Assembly: GCA_964498095.1 (NCBI GenBank)
Contig: CAZCFY010000015.1
Coordinates: 1-64,000 of the forward strand
Source: SG-bin7 sp964498095
GTDB taxonomy: Bacteria > Bdellovibrionota > Bdellovibrionia > Bdellovibrionales > SG-bin7
Direction: 5' to 3'
Length of the DNA stretch: 64,000 nt
The position numbers and the translations under genes are program-made. Shown here in pieces: positions 17,057 through 26,169 of this stretch (position 1 is the first letter of the stretch; each line of letters opens with the position of its first letter). The notes under the pieces are model-generated. The model did no database searches. It was given only the letters and a program-made list of their open reading frames with translations, and was not told where the DNA came from.

Positions 17057-17352
17057 TGTTAGCACTACTAATTTTACTTCTAAACTTTTCACCCGCGCAA
17101 GAACTGCAATGTCTTGACTGCATTGAAGGCGTCCAACTCTGCATCGTGAATCTGGATAAAGAAGAATATATTCAGCGAAAATGCGAAAACTTTAAATGTA
17201 CGCCCTGCTTTAGCAGCGGTTGGGGAAAAAAGCGTTTTTCTTACAAAATTTATAGCGAAGCAAATGAATATGAATTTCATGGGTTTTCCTTGATTTATTA
17301 TGACGCACAAAAATGTGAAGCCGACCGCAAGGTCGATTTGAGGTGCCACTGA
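17056..17352 (+). CDS. Small exported Cys-rich protein, third of the run
   Basis: 98 residues. The N-terminus MLALLILLLNFSPAQ is a short signal peptide. The mature part has CLDC, QLC, KC, KCTPC and two late cysteines (QKCEAD, LRCH), nine in all. The CLDC and CTPC pairs look like disulfide or metal-binding units. No family is recognised. The start overlaps the previous stop (TAATG) and the stop overlaps the next start (TGATG). Confidence 0.72.
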   Translation: MLALLILLLNFSPAQELQCLDCIEGVQLCIVNLDKEEYIQRKCENFKCTPCFSSGWGKKRFSYKIYSEANEYEFHGFSLIYYDAQKCEADRKVDLRCH

Positions 17353-17702
17353 TGTTTGCCCTTTTATTTTTTATGTCCGTAGCATTCGCGCAAGAAGTTC
17401 CATGCCATCAATTAGACAGAAATGCCGTAAATTTTCATTGTGCTCATTTGGTTAATGGCGAAACAATTAATGCTTGCGCCCAAGAGTCGCAGACGGCAAA
17501 GTCTGCGGCCTTTAAGAACTGTGTTGCCAAATTCTCTTTACAATCTTGTATTGCCAATAAAAGCACTTGCGAGGTCATCGTTAGCGAGCCCCTGCAAGAG
17601 TCACTTTCTTGCCAGGCGCTTACAGAATTAAAAAGCCGCTGGAAATTAGAGTTGACCGTCCCCGCACAAACACGCTATCAAGCGCTATGCTTTCGACCCT
17701 AA
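17352..17702 (+). CDS. Small exported Cys-rich protein, fourth of the run
   Basis: The ATG at 17352 is chosen over a GTG three codons upstream because it makes the TGATG overlap seen elsewhere in the run and starts directly at the signal peptide (MFALLFFMSVAFAQ). The 116-residue product has eight cysteines (PCHQ, FHCAH, NACAQ, KNCVA, QSCIA, STCEV, LSCQA, ALCF). No family is recognised. It overlaps the next gene by 16 bp. Confidence 0.72.
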   Translation: MFALLFFMSVAFAQEVPCHQLDRNAVNFHCAHLVNGETINACAQESQTAKSAAFKNCVAKFSLQSCIANKSTCEVIVSEPLQESLSCQALTELKSRWKLELTVPAQTRYQALCFRP

Positions 17703-18043
17703 TATTAACAATTGGTTTGGGCACTCAATTCTGCACCAAAGAAGATAATGCCGAGTACTGTACCGCCACGGAATATAAAACCGCGCAAGAGAAAATTGAA
17801 CTTGAAGGCAACCAACCTTGGCAAAAAGAATTTTCTAGTTTTATCGCGCGCGTTCTAATCAAGAAACGCCCTGAGTTTTATATTGTTCGCTTAAGCTTAT
17901 ACACTAAGGATGGCAAGGATCTTGGTCATTACGCAACGGATGTTAAGACATTAGAGGAATTAGACTCCATGAAGCTCGGAGGGGCTCCCATCGCTGAGGG
18001 CGCGCAGTCAACCGTCCGAGCCTGGTTAAAAGTTTCTAGATAA
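17687..18043 (+). CDS. Small exported protein, fifth of the run
   Basis: The start at 17687 lies inside the 3' end of the previous gene (16-bp overlap) and gives a short hydrophobic N-terminus (MLSTLILTIGLGTQFC); longer starts lie deeper in that gene. The 118-residue product has only two cysteines (FCTKEDNAEYC) close to the N-terminus and a beta-rich C-terminal half (RPEFYIVRLSLYTKDGK). No family is recognised. It closes the run; no clear terminator hairpin is seen after it. Confidence 0.68.
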   Translation: MLSTLILTIGLGTQFCTKEDNAEYCTATEYKTAQEKIELEGNQPWQKEFSSFIARVLIKKRPEFYIVRLSLYTKDGKDLGHYATDVKTLEELDSMKLGGAPIAEGAQSTVRAWLKVSR

Positions 18044-18192
18044 TTATTGCTTACGTAAATGAATCTAACAATTTTGCAACTCGGAATAAAGGTTGCAACT
18101 CAACCCGCCATCGCTGCCATGGGGCGTAAGCAAGATTTAGTAAGGATGTTTCTGAAGATCTTACATCGGCGGTGACAAATTAAGGGGGAATC

Positions 18193-19527
18193 ATGAAATT
18201 TCTAATTTCAAGTTTACTAGTCAGTACATTTGCCCACGCCGGTGTCATGGCCGACAAAGCCCTTGAATACACAAAGCGCGCAAATGCCGCAAAAAATGAT
18301 ATGGGACTCGTCGGCGCTTCCGATGATTTGCCAATTTGGAACGGCGTTTTGGTTGCCGGCTTAGCCTACAAGTTTTCAGTCACTCGCGACGAGTCTGACC
18401 GGGCCGAAATGGAAAGTGTTCTTTCTGCCTTAATTTCGCTTCATGAGGCTACCGGGATTCCCGGAATTTTTGCCCGCCGATTAGATCCAATTCAAAATCC
18501 ACTTCCCGGCGAGTGGGTAGCCGCCGCAGGAAATTTAAAAGGTAAAATGTGGAAGGCAAGCCTTTCCCATGATCAATATGTTGGCTATTTATACGGCCTT
18601 CTGGAATCCTGGCCCTACGTGCATGATGTAGAAATAAGAGAACGCGTAGTGCGAACAGCATTGGCGATCGGTCAACATTTTCTCCGCAACAACGAAAAGA
18701 TTATCGGACCCAACACCAATTTAAATTTTGATCCCTCGATTTTACCTAAAGACGGATTTCCTGATTTTCTTTCGAGCATTGCCAAAAAAGTTTTACCGCG
18801 TGGCGGAAAGGCCATGTACGCATTGCAACTTTTAAAGGTCACTTCACTGATCACTCAAGATCCGGAATTACTCACCGCTTATAAAAATATGGTTGATGAC
18901 CGTGGCTATGGGCCTTTTGTTCGCGATAATAATCAAGGAAACTCGGAACAGCTCATAGCAAATTTTATGGGTCCCATTAATTTTTTAACTAAGATCAAAG
19001 TAGGCACTGCCGTAAAAGCCACTTCTGACTCTCTACGTGCTGAAGTCGGCCAAAATCTTGGTCACATTGCGCTTTACACTCTCGCGCGGGCCGAAACAAA
19101 TCCAACTTATCGGGGGTATTTTGTCCATGCGTTGACTCGAACTCATGACTGGGTAGCCCATCACGGAAATTCCTATTGGAACTTTTTAACTATTTCTCAG
19201 ACTGGTCACGACGATGGTGGTGTGTCAGAGGGAAAAAATACTTTGGTGAATTTCCCAATGGATAATTATGGCGTGCGCGGCAATGGCGGCGATAATTCAA
19301 TTCCAAAATACAAGGGTTTAACGGCAAACTTTTTTAAGGGTGATAAATGGAAATGGTATTCCGTTAAGCCACTGCCTATTGAGCGCCGTCCGATGCACTC
19401 ATTTGCGTGGCAACATAACGCGCACCAAATGGATGGCAACTATGGAAATGCGGACTGTCCCGGTGTCGCTTATCTTGTCGCTTACTGGATGGGAAGATCT
19501 CTCGGTTATATCAGCGCCACGGAATAA
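18193..19527 (+). CDS. Exported protein, possibly an alpha/alpha-toroid fold, 444 aa
   Basis: A signal peptide (MKFLISSLLVSTFAHA) follows AAGGGGG. The mature protein is helix-rich with repeated Trp/Tyr-bearing segments (DLPIWNGVLVAGLAYKFS, VLSALISLHEATGIPG, DQYVGYLYGLLESWPYV, HNSYWNFLTI-like and AWQHNAHQMDGNYG). Such helical-pair periodicity with aromatic faces is seen in six-hairpin (alpha/alpha) glycosidase or epimerase folds acting on polysaccharides. I could not identify catalytic residues, so this is only a fold suggestion. It is a separate unit after the Cys-rich run and before two small genes. Confidence 0.72.
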   Translation: MKFLISSLLVSTFAHAGVMADKALEYTKRANAAKNDMGLVGASDDLPIWNGVLVAGLAYKFSVTRDESDRAEMESVLSALISLHEATGIPGIFARRLDPIQNPLPGEWVAAAGNLKGKMWKASLSHDQYVGYLYGLLESWPYVHDVEIRERVVRTALAIGQHFLRNNEKIIGPNTNLNFDPSILPKDGFPDFLSSIAKKVLPRGGKAMYALQLLKVTSLITQDPELLTAYKNMVDDRGYGPFVRDNNQGNSEQLIANFMGPINFLTKIKVGTAVKATSDSLRAEVGQNLGHIALYTLARAETNPTYRGYFVHALTRTHDWVAHHGNSYWNFLTISQTGHDDGGVSEGKNTLVNFPMDNYGVRGNGGDNSIPKYKGLTANFFKGDKWKWYSVKPLPIERRPMHSFAWQHNAHQMDGNYGNADCPGVAYLVAYWMGRSLGYISATE

Positions 19528-19559
19528 TTTTTGCACCTTTCTCTTTTTAGGAGGGGTGC

Positions 19560-19862
19560 ATGTCTACAGCGGTTCGCAGATTTATAGAAAATGTAAATTC
19601 GATTGAAGACTCCGACTACGGAGACTTTATGCGCAAAGCGAATGTCTATTTGAATGATCTCAGAGATGAGCTTTCACCCATGGAACAAGATATTCGCGCT
19701 AAGTTATTTGAAATGAAGCTTTATTTGCAGTTCATTTCCTCATGGGAAATCGAACCAACCCGACGCAGAATTGTCACGGACGCCATGTACGTGGAGGACT
19801 TAATTTCCGCTCATCAGCCGGAATGGATTTCAATCGATGAAGTCACTCAATCCGCTGGTTAA
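19560..19862 (+). CDS. Small cytosolic protein of unknown function, 100 aa
   Basis: TAGGAGGGG just ahead of the ATG at 19560 is a strong ribosome binding site. The product is acidic and helical (VRRFIENVNSIEDSDYGDFMRKA), without a signal peptide, cysteines or recognised motifs. It lies 32 bases after the previous gene and may be co-transcribed with it. Confidence 0.65.
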   Translation: MSTAVRRFIENVNSIEDSDYGDFMRKANVYLNDLRDELSPMEQDIRAKLFEMKLYLQFISSWEIEPTRRRIVTDAMYVEDLISAHQPEWISIDEVTQSAG

Positions 19863-19907
19863 AATATTGAGATAAATGATCTCATTTGTGCCCGGGAGTT
19901 TTGCCAC

Positions 19908-20126
19908 ATGCGCAAGATGAAAGACAAAATGCATTTAGTGACATTGATAGTTCTAATGCCATTTCTTATTTTGCTTTGCGTACTAAACTCTTGGGTGGCA
20001 ATTCTCTTAGGAGTTCTAAAAAGCGGGTTCGAACGGGTATTGTTGTGGCTTCCGCCGACTGAGGAGAATGAGGGTAAAATCGAGTTTAACGATGAAAGTG
20101 AAGCGCCAGCACCTAAGGCGAGCTAA
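19908..20126 (+). CDS. Small membrane protein, 72 aa
   Basis: After a basic start (MRKMKDKM), one long or two short hydrophobic segments follow (HLVTLIVLMPFLILLCVLN, then WVAILLGVLKSGFERVLLWLP), ending in an acidic tail. GGGAG lies about a dozen bases upstream. No family is recognised. The positive start followed by a hydrophobic core suggests an inner-membrane protein with its tail in the cytoplasm. Confidence 0.55.
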   Translation: MRKMKDKMHLVTLIVLMPFLILLCVLNSWVAILLGVLKSGFERVLLWLPPTEENEGKIEFNDESEAPAPKAS

Positions 20127-20188
20127 ACTTTTAAGCAGTGAATCTATAGTCTTTGCCAAATTGGGGGCACTCACGTTATCTCTAAGGA

Positions 20189-21289
20189 ATGCAAATCAAT
20201 TTTATCGATCTCCAAAAGCAATACAAAGCTATTGAATCAAAAATTCAAGCGCGCATTAATAAAGTTTTAAACCATTCCGGCTATATTCTTGGGCCCGAAG
20301 TTGAAGAGTGCGAAAAAAACTTAGCGGCCTACACGGGCTCTAAGCACGCCATAACTTGTTCGAGTGGGACAGACGCTCTCATTATGGCATTAATGGCCAT
20401 GGATATTAAAGCGGGAGACGAAGTCATCACATCGCCATTTACTTTTGTAGCAACGGCCGAGGCGATTGTATTAGTGGGCGCGACTCCTGTATTTGTGGAT
20501 GTCGAACGCGACACTTACAACATTGATATAAAGAAAATTGAAAAAGCAATTACCAAACGCACTAAAGCCATAATGCCAGTCTCCCTTTACGGTCAGACGC
20601 CAGATATGGATGAGATAAACGCGTTGGCCCGCCGGCATAAATTGTTTGTTATCGAAGACGGCGCGCAAAGTTTCGGCGCGGAATTTAAGGGTAAAAAAAG
20701 TTGTAATCTTTCTGATATTGGCTGCACGAGTTTCTTCCCGGCAAAACCCCTTGGTTGTTACGGCGATGGCGGCGCGGTTTTTACGAATAATGACGAATGG
20801 GCGACGGCGATGAAGGAAATACGCGTGCACGGCCAAAGTGCGCGGTACTATCATCCCCGCTTGGGTATTAATGGGCGTCTGGACACTTTGCAGTGTGCGA
20901 TTTTAATTGAAAAACTAGCCCGCTTTCCGTGGGAAGTTGAGCGCCGCGTAGAATTAGGCGCGCGTTATAATAAAGCGTTTTCAGAGCTTGGTAATGTGGT
21001 CGTGCCGAAAGTTATGAAGGATCGGTTACATGTTTTTGGCCAGTATACTTTGGTAGTTACGGGACGCGAGAAGTTCCAGGCTTTGATGAAGGATAAGGGC
21101 GTGCCGACGGCCGTACATTACCCGCGTCCTTTAAACAAACAACCGGCCTACGCAAAATATGCCGAAGGCATGTCGTTTGGGATTTCCGAAGAGCTTAGCG
21201 AAAGAGTCGTAAGTCTTCCGATGTATCCCGATATGGATACGGCAACCCAAGATTATATTATTAGTGCGGTGAAGGCAGCGCTGGCGTAG
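20189..21289 (+). CDS. DegT/DnrJ/EryC1/StrS-family sugar aminotransferase
   Basis: A pyridoxal-phosphate enzyme that aminates a keto-sugar nucleotide, closest in sequence style to WbpE/WlbC (UDP-2-acetamido-3-keto sugars). Seen: the family N-terminus MQINFIDLQKQY, the GTDALIMAL phosphate-binding turn, EDGAQSFGAEF with the cofactor-binding Asp, SFFPAKPLGCYGDGGA with the Schiff-base Lys, and RLDTLQCAIL. The length (366) is normal. It would serve O-antigen, exopolysaccharide or glycan decoration, but no other sugar genes adjoin it in this window. The ribosome binding site is weak. Confidence 0.93.
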   Translation: MQINFIDLQKQYKAIESKIQARINKVLNHSGYILGPEVEECEKNLAAYTGSKHAITCSSGTDALIMALMAMDIKAGDEVITSPFTFVATAEAIVLVGATPVFVDVERDTYNIDIKKIEKAITKRTKAIMPVSLYGQTPDMDEINALARRHKLFVIEDGAQSFGAEFKGKKSCNLSDIGCTSFFPAKPLGCYGDGGAVFTNNDEWATAMKEIRVHGQSARYYHPRLGINGRLDTLQCAILIEKLARFPWEVERRVELGARYNKAFSELGNVVVPKVMKDRLHVFGQYTLVVTGREKFQALMKDKGVPTAVHYPRPLNKQPAYAKYAEGMSFGISEELSERVVSLPMYPDMDTATQDYIISAVKAALA

Positions 21290-21344
21290 GTGCGGCGTCA
21301 TTTGCGGAGGCGCAGGAGTAGTTGGAGCGCTACTTTATTTTAAA

Positions 21345-22187
21345 TTATTTAAGCCTCATTCCGGTTTGTTGCCTATATAAATGATTGTTGTGCTTCTGAC
21401 ACAATACCCGCAGGTTGTCTTTCGCATTTCCCCCTCCCGCCCATCTTGGCCGAATATGATCGATGTTTAAATTCCAACGACTACCACAAATCTTGCCTTC
21501 GCTTTGGAACTGACAAGATTGATCTCGATTAAGTATCGCCCTTTTCAGCGTGACGGACTTCACTGCCACCGTGGCAGTAGACTTCTTTTGTCTAATCAAC
21601 CGGTCAGCAAGATATTCGAAAAGCACTGACCAGTCATTAGATTGAGTTGCATTAGAAGCCAATTCACGGGCTTCTTTTAATTTTTCCCATTGTTCCTTTG
21701 TTAAGGTAACTTCCAGTCTTACACTTTCATTTTTTTGATAAGTTTCCCTTGGGCACTCCTTAATCTCTAACTCAAGTTCACTTGAGATAATTCGCTGTGT
21801 TTGCGGTAAAGTTTTTTGCGAAAGTTTTGCAATTAGATTCCGCTTTTCCTCACTGGTGACTTTTGCAATTTTATCTTTCTCGCGAATTGCCTTTTGCAAC
21901 AAACTAACCTGACCTAAATTAATTTCGCCACTTTGAATTTTTTCTGCCAACTGCGGTTCGATGCGTAGGAGTCTGGCGGCATCGATCCTTCGTTGCGCCG
22001 CACCCGCAGAATAACCACATCCCTCAACAAGATAAGAGAACATGCTAGGAAAAGCCAAATCCAAATAAATCCTACGTGTATCGGCCTCTTTTATATATTC
22101 GAGCACCTCACGCAAAAGCTCACGCTCTTGCTGCGCTAAAGATTTTATTTTGTAATCGAGTTCTGAATTTTTCATTCTCGAAAGCAT
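21345..22187 (-). CDS. HNH endonuclease domain protein
   Basis: The C-terminal ~60 residues form an HNH nuclease: CQFQSEGKICG, then NIDHIRPRWAGGGNAKDN with the catalytic His, and LRVLCQKHNNH. The N-terminal ~200 residues are helical and resemble the DUF222-type region often found before HNH domains. The start at 22187 is chosen because GGGGGTAGGA precedes it; the frame stays open to 22298 without a ribosome binding site, and an ATG at 22175 is an alternative. Such genes are common in bacteria and often mobile. The coding region contains the REP-like palindrome at 21562-21578 without frame loss. Confidence 0.88.
   Translation of the reverse strand: MLSRMKNSELDYKIKSLAQQERELLREVLEYIKEADTRRIYLDLAFPSMFSYLVEGCGYSAGAAQRRIDAARLLRIEPQLAEKIQSGEINLGQVSLLQKAIREKDKIAKVTSEEKRNLIAKLSQKTLPQTQRIISSELELEIKECPRETYQKNESVRLEVTLTKEQWEKLKEARELASNATQSNDWSVLFEYLADRLIRQKKSTATVAVKSVTLKRAILNRDQSCQFQSEGKICGSRWNLNIDHIRPRWAGGGNAKDNLRVLCQKHNNHLYRQQTGMRLK
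21562..21578. repeat. REP-like palindrome inside the HNH gene
   Basis: ACTGCCAC and GTGGCAGT, the same arms as at 1629-1648, are separated here by a single C. The element lies in the coding region between the helical domain and the HNH domain and is read through as part of the protein (TATVAV). Confidence 0.6.
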
Positions 22188-22448
22188 TCCTACCCCCCTT
22201 TTTTTCACCAACCTACCACAGGTTTTATATTGCGATTTTTCGCGAATTTTGCCGGGGCGCATTTTTGGTGTAGCTATACGCAACCTATGATTAAACAAAT
22301 TAACAAAGCTTTTCGTGGGCGCGCAGATTGTTTTCGGCGAGGTTGGGTCAATTTTAAAAACACGCCTCTTACCGAAAAATAAGAATCCGCCAACACAGTC
22401 AAGAAATATTTATTGAAAAAAATCAATTTCAAAAAAAAGAAATCATGG

Positions 22449-22496
<48 letters not shown>

Positions 22497-22540
22497 GATA
22501 AAAAACAAAGTTGGCAGAAGATGCAAAATCAATAAATTTC

Positions 22541-22604
22541 ACTGCCCCCGCGGCAGTAAGGTCTCCCCCGCGGCAGTAAGGTCTCCCCCGCGGCAGTAAG
22601 GTCT
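22541..22604. repeat. Triplicated 20-bp GC-rich repeat with REP-like core
   Basis: Three perfect tandem copies of cccccgcggcagtaaggtct at 22545-22564, 22565-22584 and 22585-22604. The first is preceded by ACTG, which completes an ACTGCC...GGCAGT palindrome (22541-22557) like those at 1629 and 21562. The GGCAGTA(A/G) end links the array to the same dispersed family. Confidence 0.92.
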
Positions 22605-22696
22605 CCGTTCAAGATATCACTATGGCAATGCCCCCAATTGATACCAATATTGTAGTGTGCCCGTCTACCCAAAACGCCAAATCGCCAAAAAAGCCA

Positions 22697-22726
22697 CAAC
22701 CCCAATCTCCACCAACCCCAATCTCC
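22697..22726. repeat. Near-tandem 14-bp repeat
   Basis: CAACCCCAATCTCC occurs at 22697-22710 and again at 22713-22726, a 16-base period. It lies about 120 bases ahead of the exported-protein start. Confidence 0.85.
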
Positions 22727-22849
22727 GACTAAACTTTTGACACCCGTAAAACTAAATTGCGTCCCCTCGGCTATATTTGATCCTAAAGGCCACTCCTACT
22801 CAATGGCATGGAACGCCTATTGAATTTCCAAAATCCTTAGGAGATTTGT

Positions 22850-23398
22850 ATGAAACTTTTAGTTTTGTTTTTATTCACACTGGTTTCTTCGTTGGCCACA
22901 GCCAACGACAACGCCTTCTGCAAGATAAAAAAACATGATGGTACGGATGACGAAACTATCGTTTTCAGAAAATTGGTTCAAGATACAATTAAAATGGCAA
23001 AGTCAAAAATCCTGTCTTTTAGACATGAGAACGGAAAGATTTCATTTGAGGCCCACGAATTAAATAGCCCAAACACTCAAGCTAACTTCACCACCCAAAA
23101 GCCGGGTCTCGGTGTAAACATTTACCGACTTTCTGAAGGAAACCTAGAAGAAAAAATAACGGTCATTTGTCACAATTCCACAATCGCCAAGATCGCCGAA
23201 GGGGAAGCCTTGGCGAGAACAATCAGCCTCACTCCCGGCAACACTAATCCAGATCAATCATCCCTAGACCCCAACTCTAAAATCGTTTCAGAATCCCTAT
23301 TCCCCGGTGACCCTTTCGGCAAAAATCTTTACGACCAAGATGGCCGCCCTTACGGCCAAGGAGAAATACAAATACAACATGCTCAAGGCACAAACTAA
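22850..23398 (+). CDS. Exported protein of unknown function, 182 aa
   Basis: TTAGGAG is placed well for the ATG at 22850. The signal peptide is MKLLVLFLFTLVSSLATA. The mature part carries two cysteines (AFCKIKK and VICHNS) that may pair, and ends in a polar Gly/Asp/Pro/Gln-rich tail (FPGDPFGKNLYDQDGRPYGQ). No family is recognised. Its 3' end overlaps the start of the next exported-protein gene by 20 bp, so they are coupled. Confidence 0.72.
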   Translation: MKLLVLFLFTLVSSLATANDNAFCKIKKHDGTDDETIVFRKLVQDTIKMAKSKILSFRHENGKISFEAHELNSPNTQANFTTQKPGLGVNIYRLSEGNLEEKITVICHNSTIAKIAEGEALARTISLTPGNTNPDQSSLDPNSKIVSESLFPGDPFGKNLYDQDGRPYGQGEIQIQHAQGTN

Positions 23399-25568
23399 AA
23401 AAATTATAAATCTAATCTTAGCAGCTACGCTTGTATCAAGCCAGCTTGCGTATGCGGACAGTCTAAACAACTGTCCGCTACTCTTTTCTTTCGAATCCGG
23501 TGATGTGGCCTCGGCCTATCAAAGACGCTCAGAGATAACGCGTGAATTCGAAAAAATATCTAAAACCGAAACTCGCAAAGGGGTTGCCAAAGCCATTGAG
23601 ACAGCTCTTGAATTAGCCGGAACATCACACCAGAAAAAAGACGAGAGCGCGAAAAGAGTTTCTAAGTTTAATTCCTATGCGCGCGAACTATTGATTAACC
23701 GCTTTATGGGCTGGACTGCCGCCCGCAGTAACCATGAGGTTCCCTTTTACTATATTGCAGACGGAACTTTTCAACGCATCGAAATCCTTGCCGGCGTAGT
23801 AAAAGGGACTTTAAGATTTCCCACGCCGACCCAAGAGAATTACGAAAAAGACATCTTGGGCTACCGCAAAGCCTTTGAAGAAATCGGCAAGTGGGTCGGG
23901 GAATTTCGCATCTATGATAAACTCTTAACCCGGGAATTCGCCGAATACATACGTCTACAATTAGAGTATAATATTTTAAATGCGCAGCGAGCCCGGGCCG
24001 AAAAACACCCGAACGCGCCGTTGATTGTTGCTTTACCCGTAGAAATCACCAAGGACGGGCAAATTGACTATATTGACCGGCGGATTTTAGGTCTTAGCGA
24101 ACTTAATCAACGACAAACCAAAATTCGGATGACCTATCCCGGTATAGAAAAGCTATCGTTAAAGGAATATATTAGCCAAAATCTTTTTAAATTTAACTCC
24201 CCGGAAATGGTCGGAACTTTGGGGCAGGTGCGCTTGCGCCACGCCGAAGTTCAGGAAAAATTAAATTTGGTTTTACGCCAGCTCTTGGATTTAAGTGTGG
24301 GCTACAAATTTGATTTTGCCCGCGTCGCCAAGGCACTTCGTGAATGTAATGTCTCTGACTTTTACCTAAAGGAATTAGAAATTTTATTTAAATGGGTGGC
24401 TGAAAACAGCGAGACAATTTTTAGTAATACTGGTGACAAAGATTACGAAGACCGCGTGCCACGGTTCCTGCTGGACACAAAATTAGATGCCGATATTGCG
24501 GCCCTTGTCGCCTTTAACAGCAAAGTTTTTAATGCGCAGCTTTCTTTTGTTTTCGGTTCCGATATCGAATTTAGTGAAGACGTTAAACATTTAAATTTGC
24601 TCATACCCCTAGAAAGAAAAATACTTGTCGATGTTAAGGGCGGTTGGTTACGGCAAAAAATAACTAAAATAAAAACAGCTCTACTTTACACCGCAGGCTT
24701 GGGCTCACTTATGGGAATGGCCGTATACACCTATGGTGTTGATATGGCCAAATACGCCGAGAAACTGCAAATTACCGGTCACCTTATGATGCCCGCCATT
24801 GAGAAAAAATTAACCCACGTGGATACGCGCGAGCAGCTCTTAAAAAATCTCGCCTACTACGCCGAAAACCGCTACCCCGGTGACCAGGCCACTTTTGCTC
24901 AGAAAGCAATTGCTCGCATCAGGATGGCCCTTGAAAATTGGGATAATCCCGAGAAGGCATTCAAAGAAATCGGCAAAGTTGAAGATGAAGTTCTAGCCCG
25001 GGAGCTCCAACATCTGTTGGCATTACATTATCAATATCTCGGCATCAAAGAACGCCAAGACATTCTTAAGGTCGTAAGTGCAAATATACTAATACCCGCC
25101 GAACGCCCAACACTTATGGAAACCGAGATTTTTCAAGTGGCCGCCGAAAAAGATCCGGGTAATTACGAAACGCGCATGATAAATCTCATTCGGCACTATT
25201 TGATTGAAAACATGACGCCCGAACGCGAGTCGCAAATCCGTGCGTGGTTAACTAGCTCAGTTCCCATAACCATAACCCCGGCCTTCTTGATGGATATCCG
25301 CTACAACACCGCCTTGGTTGAAGTCGGCGGTGTCTTTGCAAAAAACTATAGAACGGAAATTGACCCAGCTAACCTACTCGTTGGCTACTTAAATTATATT
25401 CGCGGCTTACGCGCTGAAATTCTGCAAATACAGAAATCCAATTCACCTACTGATGCGCAGCTGGCGATTGCCGATCTGAAAATGAAACGCTTAAAAGACG
25501 TTTTTTCATTCCACTCCGGTGAAATGCGCCCCACCGAAGAAGGCGGCGAGATCAAGTTTCCGAATTAG
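23379..25568 (+). CDS. Large exported protein of unknown function, 729 aa
   Basis: The start is put at 23379 (MLKAQTKKIINLILAATLVSSQLAYA), which gives a signal peptide; earlier in-frame starts lie inside the preceding gene and add a non-signal extension. GGAG is a rather distant 16 bases upstream, so translation probably depends on coupling. The protein is mostly helical. One hydrophobic segment near residues 430-450 (TALLYTAGLGSLMGMAVYTYG) is a possible membrane anchor, with a helical repeat-like C-terminal third. No family is recognised. It converges on the FecR-domain gene with a four-base overlap of the 3' ends. Confidence 0.72.
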   Translation: MLKAQTKKIINLILAATLVSSQLAYADSLNNCPLLFSFESGDVASAYQRRSEITREFEKISKTETRKGVAKAIETALELAGTSHQKKDESAKRVSKFNSYARELLINRFMGWTAARSNHEVPFYYIADGTFQRIEILAGVVKGTLRFPTPTQENYEKDILGYRKAFEEIGKWVGEFRIYDKLLTREFAEYIRLQLEYNILNAQRARAEKHPNAPLIVALPVEITKDGQIDYIDRRILGLSELNQRQTKIRMTYPGIEKLSLKEYISQNLFKFNSPEMVGTLGQVRLRHAEVQEKLNLVLRQLLDLSVGYKFDFARVAKALRECNVSDFYLKELEILFKWVAENSETIFSNTGDKDYEDRVPRFLLDTKLDADIAALVAFNSKVFNAQLSFVFGSDIEFSEDVKHLNLLIPLERKILVDVKGGWLRQKITKIKTALLYTAGLGSLMGMAVYTYGVDMAKYAEKLQITGHLMMPAIEKKLTHVDTREQLLKNLAYYAENRYPGDQATFAQKAIARIRMALENWDNPEKAFKEIGKVEDEVLARELQHLLALHYQYLGIKERQDILKVVSANILIPAERPTLMETEIFQVAAEKDPGNYETRMINLIRHYLIENMTPERESQIRAWLTSSVPITITPAFLMDIRYNTALVEVGGVFAKNYRTEIDPANLLVGYLNYIRGLRAEILQIQKSNSPTDAQLAIADLKMKRLKDVFSFHSGEMRPTEEGGEIKFPN

Positions 25569-26128
25569 ATTTCAGTATCTTTCGTCCAATTCTTAACTTT
25601 AGACTTTTCGTTTTCCATAAGTTTAGGTGCGGCCAAAGGTAATAAATATAAACCTTTGCCGGGCTTGACTTCGATTTTCTCGTTGGATTTGTCGATGCTT
25701 ACTTCGAGCTTACCCTTTAGATTGCCGATAATATCTCGTTCACTGTCAGAATACATATAAATTTCGGTTGAGTTTACACCGACAAGAGCGGTTGCGGTTT
25801 TTACTTGGAGCTTTTGATTTTTCTTGGGATTAAATGAGGCGCGGATGCGGCCGTTATCCAGCGTAATCGTCGAAGTGACTTTTTCGCTTAAAGAAGGAAG
25901 TGATAGTTGGGTATTGGCGCCAATTTTTAAAACAGTTGAACCGTCTTGAACGCGAATTTTACCTTCTTCGCCAGTAATTATGCGCGTGCCGTTAGGAAGC
26001 TTAAGACCTTTTTTAATTTCGAAAAGCTGCAAACCATTTTTCGCTTTTACCTGGCCCGTGAAATTTTTAACTTCCCAGCCAAGAGCCGGAAGAGAAACCA
26101 GTCCTAGAAATACGATAGCTAAACGCAT
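25565..26128 (-). CDS. Exported FecR-domain protein
   Basis: Two ATGs six bases apart could start this gene; the inner one (26128) is at proper distance from AAGGGGG. After the signal peptide (LAIVFLGLVSLPALGW) the protein follows the FecR-domain pattern: GQVKAKNGLQLFEIKKGLKLPNG is the opening strand pair, then TRIITGEEGKIRVQDGSTVLKIG, LSLPS, GRIRASF and ATALVGVNSTEIYM. Classical FecR couples an outer-membrane receptor to an ECF sigma factor. This version lacks the cytoplasmic and transmembrane parts, so it is more likely a free periplasmic FecR-like domain. Partner unknown. Confidence 0.85.
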   Translation of the reverse strand: MRLAIVFLGLVSLPALGWEVKNFTGQVKAKNGLQLFEIKKGLKLPNGTRIITGEEGKIRVQDGSTVLKIGANTQLSLPSLSEKVTSTITLDNGRIRASFNPKKNQKLQVKTATALVGVNSTEIYMYSDSERDIIGNLKGKLEVSIDKSNEKIEVKPGKGLYLLPLAAPKLMENEKSKVKNWTKDTEI

Positions 26129-26169
26129 ACGCATCCCCCTTCTTATATTTCAAGGTTATAAGAAAATTT

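Noticed and set aside
22541..22604. CRISPR-like array
   Set aside because: The 20-bp units are directly tandem with no spacers, and no cas gene is in the window.
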